Assembly (NCBI GenBank): GCA_946811185.2
Contig: OX328101.1
Location: forward strand, 29,558,122 to 29,622,121
DNA: 64,000 bases
Source of the DNA: Hippopus hippopus
Lineage: Eukaryota > Mollusca > Bivalvia > Cardiida > Cardiidae
Reading direction: 5' to 3'
Shown here in pieces: positions 55,164 to 64,000 of the stretch (the stretch's first letter is position 1; each line of letters starts with the position of its first letter). The position numbers and the translations under genes are program-made. Below the pieces are notes generated by a model. That model ran no database searches and had not been told where the DNA came from. It saw only the letters and a list, made by a program, of their open reading frames with translations.

Positions 55164-56400
55164 TATGTCTGTTCAGGAGTACCAAAGAGTTCTATTTTCG
55201 TTCCTCTGTTGTTTCTGGTCTACATAAATGACATTGTTGAAGACATCGAGTCTAATATTAATTTATTTGCTGATGATACTTGTTTGTCTACGGTTGTCGG
55301 TGACCCTAATGTAGCGGGAGCAATCTTACAAGATGACATTGACAAAATAACTGATTGGACTGATAAATGGCTTGTTAAATTTAACCCATTAGAATCAGAA
55401 TCCCTTATAATATCCAGAAAACGCAATAAACCTACTCATCCGGAAGTTTTGATGCTTAACTTTTATCCCTCAAGTAGAAACGCACAAGCACTTGGGTGTA
55501 TTCATTTCCAGCGATGGATCATGGGAGAACCACTTGAATTACATCACAGATAAATCCTGGAAAAAGATTCACATAATGAGACGTCTGAAATGCTTACTTG
55601 ATAGACTCTCTTTGCAAATAAAATTACGTTTATTCGGCCCATTCTAGAATATGCTGACATAACATGGGACAACACTCCTCTACGCCAAAAACAACTAGAC
55701 AAAATACAAAATGAGGCAGCCCGTTTTGTAACTGGCTGTTCCAAACTTGTTTCACTAGATGATCAACAAAAAGAATCGGGTTGGGAAACTCTTGATTATC
55801 ACAGATACACAGAATCACTTTGCTTCAAAAAATGTTTCATGACATGGTGCCTCCTTATTTAAGTTCCCTGATTCCACCCCTCGTTAGTGAAAATTCAAGT
55901 TATAATCTACGAAATTCGCAAAACTTGCAAAATATAGTCTGTCGAACTAACATTTACAAGAACTCATTTTTACCAACCACAGTTAGTGAATGGAATGCGC
56001 TTCCAATGGAATTAAAAGTGCTTTTAAAACCTTTTAAGACAGAGAAATACCTGAATAAAATAGACTGTTCTTCTTTGGGGAAACAAAAGTTCAGATTATT
56101 CACACTAGAATTCGCAATAAATGCAGCTGACTCAACCAACGCCTCTACTTTAGAAATGTAATCAACTCGCCTCTCTGTAGATGCAGGTCAGTTGAATCCA
56201 GTCAGCACTTTTTCCTTGATTGTTGATTATATAGAGAAATACGAGAACGACTTTTTAATAACAACGTTTAGCAATACACAACAGCAAATCTAACCATATT
56301 CTCGGAAGTACACTTGTTTATCAGGTCCAGTAAGAGATTAAGTATTTAGCTTAGCAAGTGTATATTTACCGAAATTAATTCATGTAATAAGTTATTCTTA

Positions 56401-57139
56401 TAGTCGCAATCGTATCGTTTCATCTAAGATTTCTATGGTTGAAGTTAGTTGTTTCAGTTCCATCGGAGGCAATTTGTTTTCAGCAATTTTCCCCAACGAA
56501 GGATAAACAGGATCAAACCCTGGTTTAATGTCCCGTTAAACTTTCAAACAACTAAACACCAGTCAACTCTCAGGCCTATCAGTCCTTTGATTGAAGTTTT
56601 AAAAGATTATAAAAAATCTGAAAAGCGCCCGTTAAATTGGCGAGGCCAAGCGCTTTGTTGTTTACTTTCTACCTTAATGAAACTTTTTGAACTAAATATT
56701 TTATGTTAGCAGCGCGAATGTTTGTTTATATCTTAGAGAAACTTTCAGACCTCCTTAGTTTTACGACTATTTTATTATTGTTTCTTGATACAGTTTTTTG
56801 TTACTGAGTAAGCACGACTTTTATTTCCATAAATAAGTAGCTTGGTAATATTTAGATAAATTCGCCTTCTACACTGAAGTCAGTATCAGTTCAAACTTTT
56901 GTGGAAGGCATAGAAAAAGATCTGATTGGCGACTGCTTATTTTCCAACTATGAGTTTGATCAACATTATATTTTAAAAATATGATCAAACTCAAAATTTT
57001 ACCTTTCCACAATATGAAAAACAACGAGGAAAAAGAGGCGATTGCTGGCTTGGTTACTTTGTGTTAGTTATATTCATTATTTAACCAAAAATGAGTTTCA
57101 ACAATAATGTTTCAGTAACTCTAAGGCCGTTTTTTTTTT
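56401..57139. other. Unassigned sequence right of the LINE
   Basis: No gene is recognised. One small hairpin lies at 56951-56992, pairing GAGTTTGATCA with TGATCAAACTC. Confidence 0.4.
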
Positions 57140-57600
57140 TTAAACCCTTATCCTGCTAAATAAATTCAAATGAAACTTTCAAGCCGATAGTAAAAACCCA
57201 AGTATTTCCCTTTTCAAAAGTATTTTTTGGGGAAAGACATCTCCTTATCGGACGGTGTAGTTTCAAGATCAGACTGCACGTTCTGTGCAGTCTGAACTTG
57301 ATCTACATTGTCAGCAAAAGGTCAGCGAGTCGCGCTTAGCAGCCAAAAGGTTAAAACTCTTTTAGCGCAAAATATAAAAACACGATCTCTTTCGGCGCCT
57401 AAAAATATAACCCACTGAAAATCATAAAGTTTTATACCTCTTACGAGGGTCAGTCAAAAATAACTGATCAGGGGATCATAACTTTTGAATGACCCTCGTA
57501 TGCTTGACTAAACAATCAGTGTGATAGTTCTACGATCAGACAGCATGTTCCGTGCTGTCTGATCTTGATCTATGCTGTCCACAAAAGCTCCTTAGTTTTG
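57140..57600. mobile_element. Family B MITE, a tiny mariner-type element and a further hairpin
   Basis: Family B copy 57140-57354: TTAA at both ends, CCCTTATCCTGCTAAATAA start, hairpin on GACTGCACGTTCTGTGCAGT. Next comes 57444-57498, flanked by TA. Last is the family-B-like hairpin AGACAGCATGTTCCGTGCTG near 57537. Confidence 0.75.
57444..57498. mobile_element. 55-bp mariner-type miniature element
   Basis: The left end CGAGGGTCAGTCAAAAATAA and the inverted right end CGAGGGTCATTCAAAAGTTA leave a loop of about 15 bp. TA flanks both ends. The CGAGGG terminus is shared with the 53824 mariner, but the inner sequence differs. Confidence 0.7.
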
Positions 57601-60600
57601 CCTATGGCGCCGGAAAACTCACGTACACACGCACTCGTAAAATAGTCCGCTCAGTCTGACCTAGAATCTACACATGTTGCATGTTACTTTGGTATACATG
57701 CACTCGGCGTCAGGTTCGAAATGTCATATTCATGCCTTACCCAAAAAGGTTTATTATCCGCTGTTTTGGTTCACCCGCACCTATACTTCATGGGAAATGC
57801 TAGGTCTCATGTCAAATGAGCGCATGGAAAAGCTGGTCACCAGTGTTTACTTCTTTTCCGACGTTTCATCTTTGCTTTAAAGGACAAATCCCATCATTTT
57901 ATCCAAATTCTATTCATAATTTGCCGATGCTTTAAAAAATTTGCACATACCGGCCTTTAATCTTGTCATCTGGTACAGAGTTAACACTGGGAAAGAAATG
58001 ATGTATATACACGCAAGTACCCAAGCACTCTTTGTAACACAACGTTGCAATAAAAATCGACTTTGCAGCTATTTGAGAAAAAAATACATAGAGAGAGAAA
58101 AATGAAGAATTGTCCGGTGAATGTTTAGCTATTTTTCCCACAGTTTATAGCGTTGAAGTTACACGAGTGTTCATGTTATATTGAATTTACTTTAAGAAAG
58201 TAATCTAAAACAAGATAAAATAAGGCTTAAAGAGTTTGATAAATTGGTCATAGATCGATAAAATCTGATTTTCTTTTTCAAGAAACGTTTCCATTATTTT
58301 TTCACAGTTATAATTTGACTTGCTAATTGTTATTATCGTGCCAGTGATTAACTGGTACAGAATTGTCGCCCAAAAAATGGGTGCAGCGTCAGAAAATAGA
58401 AAGCCATTTATAAGTAAAAGTGGGAGACTGTAAAAATTGTAATTTCAGAAAGGGAATGACTGAGTGTAATTTGGAAGAATTTTTGCCTAGTCATTTGATT
58501 ATTATGTATATTGTAGTTTTTAAATTTTGTTTATACTAACTTGGCAATAAAATATGTTTAAACGAAAAAAAAATTATCATGAGCGCAGCTGTTCAGGTTG
58601 AAAGCATTTTGAGACGACCAGAATGTTAAGATAATTAGACTTGTCATTACAAAGACGAAAAAATATGTGGGGAAAATAAAGAATTCTGGTGCATTTTCTC
58701 CTTTTTTTTTTGTTCATTTTTGGCTAGGGGCCAACGGCGCCTGGCCTTTGTAACCACGTTTCAGACTTTTGCACAAAAGCTGCAACCACTCTCAACATCA
58801 TGTATAAATGCGTGCTATTCGCTGCCTCTGATTTGCTGGAACTGCAACTGCAGTTTCTAATTGGCTTGAAACAACACACCCCTCAAAACCGCCTTTCACC
58901 TTACGAGTTATTCATCCGTGATATAAAATAGAAATCGAGAAAATGCCAAAGGAAATATATTCAAAACAAAAAAATGTTAACGGTGTTTGTTGGTGTGATG
59001 AATTTTAAATGAGAACACTTAAAACAGAGAGAAATTCTCCCGTTAATTTCACCAAATACTCATGCAGAGCATGACACAACCAACACCCGTGTTTACCTTG
59101 GGTCGTCGCTGTGTGTACACCTTTGGATACAGATGGAACGTGGCGAAATTGACATTTGATTGATAAGTTTTGTATGGTGTGTATCCACGTTTGGTGTATA
59201 AACAGAAGAAAACCTTTACCTTGTCAGCCCTAATACATGTATAAATTGGGCACTAGATGAGTCGGTGTTTTCCTGGTGCATGGAAATACCGGAATGGACC
59301 GGAACAGACTGGATTGTACCGGAATGGACTTCAAGATACGATGTAAACTCTTGTAGCAAGACTTTATTTATTTGACAATGGAATGGGGGAAAACTTGAAC
59401 ATACTCATGTAAGGGAAAATAGGTACTTGCAAGAGATAAGGCTATAATATCTCATTACTGAAGATATTTATTTCAAACTGGGACTGGTGTTAGCTATCAA
59501 AAGGGAAACCCATACAAAAGGGACAGGTGTCCATCAAAGTATTTTTCAAACAGTTATAAATACCCCTTCTTGACTTTGAATGTTCAAATATTTTGATATT
59601 TTACAAACTCTTTGTCATTATTGTCATTACTGAAGACATTTACTTCAAGCTTGAAGTAGTTGCTAACCATCATATTTACTTCAAACTTGGGCTAGTTGTT
59701 AACTATCATAAGGGGACCCATTAATCAGGGGCAGGTAAACATCTAGATATTTTGACACAGTATTGCCTGGCTTTTCGACTTACAATTTTCACTTAAAGCA
59801 ACTGCAGCCGAGCATAGGCATCCATATTTTTTTCTTTTACTTTTTAACTGGACATTTCATGATTGAATGCAAATTGCTTTACACATATATGCACTTTCCA
59901 CTTGCCCCTAGCCATCAGTGCTTTCAGCGCTTTGATTTCTTTAATATAAAGCTTGCTTCCCCAGGCTCGAGCCGAACACAGTACTTGGCGCAGTCGGTAG
60001 CGTACATGGCTTGAGAACAGGTGTCCCCAGCTCGACGAACTTCTTTTGGAGGATTGATGATAGTCATTGCTACAGGAATATTTCTTCTCTCACCAACGAT
60101 CTTTGTTTCGACGCTGGCTATGTAGTAAAGCAGCCAGTGGCTTGAAAAGAATATTGTGCGAAGTACTAATGCGATTTTGCGGACAGTGCTACTGTATTTT
60201 TGTCTGTTTTAAAGGCCCGGTGACGACCAAAAGTAAACAATGCGGGTGTTAAAATGCATTTGAATTTAAACTATACCATTAAAAAGTATTTGGGATGATG
60301 ACTATCTGTTAATGTACGGTCAGGCCAAGTGTTAGTCCCTGGCAGAAAAAAAATGAATTGTAATACTAGATAAACAGTTGCTAATCATTTATTCTTCCAC
60401 CAACAAACACTTGGACCGACCGTAAAATATTTTCAAAAAATATCTTCTAAAATAATTTCCATATGATTTCAATTCAAATGTATTTTAACCAAACCCCCCC
60501 CCCCCCTTATTTATTTTTGGACGCTACTGTACCTTTTATTTCAAAGCCATTTTTTGCAGGCGAATGAAAATTAGCTTTCTTTGTTAAGATTTTTGCGAAA

Positions 60601-60609
60601 CAAAATCTG
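57601..60609. other. Intergenic, largely unassigned, with a SINE
   Basis: A tRNA-derived SINE lies at about 59950-60175 (+): head CTTGGCGCAGTCGGTAGCGT, then GTCCCCAGCTCGACG, body GATGATAGTCATTGCTACAG and CCAGTGGCTTGAAAAGAATA. A family A remnant lies near 58590-58700. A C-run is at 60494-60506. I recognise no gene here. Confidence 0.5.
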
Positions 60610-60804
60610 GGTCGGTATTCACCAACCATTCTTAAGAACATTCTTAGTCTTATTCTCCAAGATTTTCCAAATTTGAAAGTAACACAACTTCTAATTGGCT
60701 AAACCATTTGGTTTAGCCAATCAGAAGTTGTGTTACTTTCAAATTTAGAAATCTTAAAGAATAAGACTAAGAATACTCTTAAGAATGGATGGTGAATACG
60801 GACC
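60610..60804. mobile_element. Foldback element, near-perfect inverted repeat
   Basis: GGTCGGTATTCACCAACCAT at the left and its inverted counterpart GGTCCGTATTCACCATCCAT at the right. Arms are about 97 bp and meet at the palindrome GGCTAAACCATTTGGTTTAG. No loop of note and no coding potential. Confidence 0.82.
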
Positions 60805-60954
60805 GGGTTTCATGCCGGTGTAAGGGTAACAGAGTGCATTAAGTTCGTAAGCTGTCAGTACTGTCAAAATTTGGACATAAATATCATTAAATTGCTAATG
60901 GCTTTACACTTTTCTTGGCGGGCTATTACGTCATCTAACACGACATTTGACCTC

Positions 60955-61738
60955 AACTCTTTACTTGACGATAATTATGTTTTTTTTTTCTCCAAATTTG
61001 AAAGCATATGGAGACGACACACTAAACATGGCTTTCAAGTATTTTTTTTTCAAGGATTTCTCCTCTGTGATATGAAAGAGAACATTGTGGGAAAATAAGA
61101 AAATGCTGGTTTACCAGCAGTACCCTCTATGCAATCTGATCTTGATCTGCACTGTCCATAAAAGCTTCTCGTATCGGTAATGGTAGTGAAACAGTAAGAC
61201 ATGACTATAAGTTAGATCTAGATTAACACTGTCTTGAGTATTTCTTTTTTCTACAGCCAATTGTAGCCTCAAAATGTTAGACTAAAAAAGATAAATGTCA
61301 GAAAAACCGTTGAGAAAGCGACATTTTGTAGCTTAGTTTCAAACTCTGAAGCAAATGGATCGGCCTACATTTCAAGGTGTCAGGGTAAGACAACTAGACG
61401 AACTGAAGGATGCATACTGGCCACTTACACAGATTATTTGATAAAGATTTGAAGGAAATTTGTAACGGAAACATGGTATTAATAATACATATGACAACGA
61501 ATTTTAGCAAGATAAACTCAACACTCAATTCATCATTTGTTAACAGACAATTGGTTGCAGTGCGCTTAAACTCTTTGAACAAAAAATAGGTCAATTGGTC
61601 TTTTCTTCGGGTTTTGAACATAATTACAGTACAAATGAAAAGAGGTTTTATTACTTTTTCATTATTACAAATCAAGTAGTGAACCATGTAGATTGAAGAT
61701 CAGACTGCACGACCTGTGCAGTCCGATCTTGATGTCCC
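60955..61738. mobile_element. Family A and family B fragments
   Basis: A family A piece at 60955-61115 (CTCTTTACTTGACGATAA; GCTGGTTTACCAGC) is cut by CAATCTGATCTTGATCTGCA (half of a family B hairpin). A full hairpin AGATCAGACTGCACGACCTG with its partner lies at 61690-61735. The rest is unassigned. Confidence 0.55.
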
Positions 61739-61899
61739 CCATGGATGCTGCTGGTGTTACATGGCGGTGAGAGGTTGAAATAACAAAGATGTACAGTGAC
61801 AGATCTGCAATATCACATCTCGAAGACACGGAGTTTTTTGTCAACTATAAACTCTATCGTAATCATACCCTAACAACGATGGTTGGGCTGGTACACTCG

Positions 61900-62000
61900 A
61901 ATCGGGTTGTGCGTGCGTCCGTCCGTCCGTCTGACAGCCCGTCTGTGCAGTTTAATGTCCTCTTCTCCTCCAAAAATTTCCAACCAACTTGGCTAAAATT
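61900..62000. repeat. CGTCCGTCCGTCTG simple-repeat element fragment
   Basis: GTGCGTGCGTCCGTCCGTCC then TTTAATGTCCTCTTCTCCTC, as in the 5' parts of the Helentron-like elements and at 22515. It lies just beyond the stop of the 62024 exon. Confidence 0.5.
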
Positions 62001-62023
62001 TTAATAGAAGCCTTCCCACAACA

Positions 62024-62205
62024 TTAAAACTTGTGAGCCTGCAATTTTCCTTCATAAACTTTGACAAGAGCTATTGCCCTTTGATTTTTCTGACAATACC
62101 CATCCAAAACAGCTTCTGGTATCACCACTCCTAAGTGCTTTGGGTCGCCGTAGTCAAATTTAGCCCCAAATGAAAATTTGATTTCATGCATTTGTTTTGG
62201 CACAT
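62024..62205 (-). CDS. Terminal coding exon of an unidentified gene (partial)
   Basis: A strong acceptor (TCTCTCTATTATAG) precedes an open frame of 59 full codons ending in a stop at 62024. The peptide begins VPKQMHEIKFSFGAKF and continues with GDPKHLGVVIPEAVLDGY and RAIALVKVYEGKL. Composition is normal for a globular protein and unlike the repeat-derived frames around it. Splice phase 1 implies upstream exons to the right, past the repeat block at 62742-64000 and probably outside the window. I do not recognise the family and assign no function. Confidence 0.5.
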
Positions 62206-62741
62206 CTATAATAGAGAGAAAGGAAGTACAAGTCTGAAATGTATGTAGTGTTGATTTGAAGAAATCTGTAAAAAATGAGTGCAAGTTTGTTATTTCTTGT
62301 CGAATTATTTTGAACCTTAGACCACAATAAAGGAACTACAGACAGGAGGAGCATTATTTTCCATTGTGGTATTTCAAGAGTAATTTTGATTTGAGGTGGA
62401 AAAACTAATATGCATCAGTATAGGCGCTAATTTCTTGTGTAGGCCACTGGACATAATTATACTCCTATTTGATAAAAACAAAGATCGAAGCTAAGGGTTT
62501 GCTATAAGAAATAGAGCAGAGGGTCAAAGATTGTGATTTTCACTCTACTTTCAATGTGGATAATAAGCTGTTGTGTGACACCAGATTTAGTGACAAGGCA
62601 ACCGGTGAGGCGAAAGAAGAAACTTACATATTTTACATTGGTTGTTCATTATGAGCAATTTGTCATTTTGCCTCAGTGTTCCAACAGTAGTCGAGCACAA
62701 GACAAAAAAGCAAGTTACATCCAGGCGACGATGTTTAAATT

Positions 62742-63094
62742 AACCCTTAACTTAACAATCCCACGCTTTTATGACCCTGAGGAAGAAGGTTTTTGAAAAC
62801 GTTATGGGAATAGGAGAAAATATAAATCTTAACCTGCTAAATACGTTAAATAAAATCTTCAACCCGATAGTAAAAAACGCAAATGTTGCTATTTCAAATT
62901 TATTTTTGGTGAAAAATTATCTCCTTTTCGGACAGTGTTAATCCAAGATCAGACTGCAGGTTCTCTGCAGTCTGATCTTGACTTACACTGTCCGAAAAAG
63001 GTCCTTGAGTCGCTCTAAGCAGTGTAAGGGTTAACCTGTCGTCTGCAAACGCTTTGGACCGGTCAAATTTTGTCGTTGTTTGGCAAAGTGTAAA
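62742..63094. mobile_element. Family A MITE containing a family B MITE
   Basis: Family A left half to 62828 (CTTAACAATCCCACGCTTTT; GAAAACGTTATGGGAATAGG) and right half from 63035 (CTGTCGTCTGCAAACGCTTT; GTTTGGCAAAGTGTAAA). Family B occupies 62829-63034 with TTAA at both ends and the hairpin CAGACTGCAGGTTCTCTGCA. Confidence 0.82.
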
Positions 63095-63601
63095 TCTACA
63101 TAACTGGCCACTCCCACAGATCACGATGACCTTCGGGCAGGTTCGCAGGTTAACAGTATGCATGTCAACCGGAAATAAAACATCAGCCGACAGAGAGAAG
63201 TTATGTCCGTAACTTTACACATGTCAGCAAATGAACTTGTCTAGACACACAATTTTGTCTCTGTGACCTCTGACCTCGTCAATTATGTAAATTAATTACG
63301 AGTCAAAACACGGAGCATAGACAATTCAGAGTACCGGCCTAGAACTGTTGAAAGCCAATTAGGTGTCACACCACTAAATTTTGCAACATTTCAAAAAGAG
63401 TGAAAAATCACCAGCTTTGACCCTCTTATGTGCTTTTATTGGCAAATCCACAGCTTTGCTGTTTGTTTCTGTTAAATATATGTTCAGTGGCCCACAGAGA
63501 GCTAAAAAAGAAATGGCATCTAAACCGATTGAGTTTTTTGCTTTTTCACCTCACAACTACCATTCAAAAAATCACAGTGAAAAAAGGCCCTTCCGGCAGG
63601 T
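63095..63601. other. Unassigned sequence before the duplicated block
   Basis: An open frame at 63381-63644 crosses the junction of the duplicated segment and has no family signature. I see no supported gene. Confidence 0.4.
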
Positions 63602-64000
63602 AAAATTCTTCTTCTATGAAATCACTGGTCAGATTTTGAAATAATTTCATAGAAATGATCCTTTGGTGCCAAATTATGCCCCTTTTTTGAATTACAATTT
63701 TGACTTGCTATCCAGCACCCAACAGCCAATTGTTGGCACCCGCATGCGGTGCTCTTGTTCTTTTTATTGAACTTACTGAAGAAAAAGTTTTGGAATAAAA
63801 AAAAAAAAAAAGAAAACCTGGCTATGGTCTACTCAAATATTCAGGTGAGCGATCCAGGGCCATCTTGGCCCTCTTGTCTTCAATTCCCAAAACAAAGTTC
63901 AATTGCCGAGTCACGTTTATTTTGTCCTCTGCAAATGCTTTTAATTTAGACTGGTCCAGAATTTTGTTGTTTGGTAAAGAATTAGAGCACATTTTGAGTG
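63602..64000 (+). repeat. Duplicate of 40166-40564 (Helentron-like 3' end plus MITE half)
   Basis: Starts AAATTCTTCTTCTATGAAAT and runs to the window edge with only a few substitutions and a longer A-run. It includes the 3' hairpin and CTTG end of the Helentron-like element, the right half of the family A MITE, and a few bases beyond (AGAGCACATTTTGAGTG versus ACAGCACATTTTGAGTG). Confidence 0.9.

Larger units (their letters stand above)
53086..56400 (+). pseudogene. Decayed non-LTR retrotransposon (LINE) reverse transcriptase, 5' truncated, split by a mariner
   Basis: Fragments in several frames follow the order of a Jockey/CR1-like reverse transcriptase. They are ADEYDKANLINSFF at about 53092; AEVLDVVQNLRCGKAQG; AWKVSKVCPIFKGG and SNYRPVSLF near 53390-53480; FFDISKAFDRVWHKGL (motif A) near 53660; then, after the mariner, GVPKSS and LLFLVYINDI, and LFADDT (motif C, FADD) near 55260; RPILEYADITWD; NEAARFVTG; and a C-terminal CRC...H...C zinc-finger-like stretch near 56180. 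Frameshifts and stops occur throughout. No endonuclease domain is visible. The right end near 56400 is approximate and the clade is tentative. Confidence 0.85.

Overview
This is an AT-rich eukaryotic nuclear window with small exons in long, repeat-filled introns. Three housekeeping genes can be rebuilt exon by exon with GT-AG (once GC-AG) splice sites and matching codon phases. The protein sequences are clearly animal. The repeat content (tRNA-derived SINEs, elements starting TTAGCTCACCTGAG, TTAA-flanked hairpin MITEs, a mariner, a Jockey/CR1-like LINE) resembles mollusc genomes. A bivalve, perhaps a dreissenid mussel, is my best guess, but genus-level placement is inference from memory.

Layout. 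Bases 373-26033 (+) hold 21 coding exons, about 1,297 codons, of LTN1/listerin, the E3 ligase of ribosome-associated quality control. The first quarter or so of the protein lies left of the window. Bases 30709-40911 (+) hold complete SNRPE (Sm protein E), five coding exons including a 27-nt microexon and one GC-AG intron. Bases 47919-50856 (-) hold complete OARD1/TARG1 (ADP-ribosyl-glutamate hydrolase) in three coding exons with a charged N-terminal extension. Bases 53086-56400 hold a decayed LINE reverse transcriptase split by a 1.34-kb mariner (DD34D) that has its own frameshift and stop. At 62024-62205 (-) there is a convincing but unidentified terminal coding exon of a gene that runs off the right edge. 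The three named genes act in unrelated processes (stalled-ribosome clearance, splicing, ADP-ribose removal); nothing suggests that they work together.

Most of the remaining DNA is repeats. Family A is a MITE of about 226 bp with TTAA flanks and a central palindrome of up to 67 bp; I count roughly 50 whole or partial copies. Family B is a second TTAA-flanked hairpin MITE. Families C, D, E and F, a foldback element and a hAT-like element are also present. Helentron-like non-autonomous elements show asymmetric terminal inverted repeats, tandem cores and a 3' hairpin ending in CTTG. Many insertions are nested, so their relative ages and target sites can be read from the window. I see no CRISPR, operon or prokaryotic system, and no clearly new biochemical pathway. 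The most novel material is the repeat biology and the way it touches the genes.
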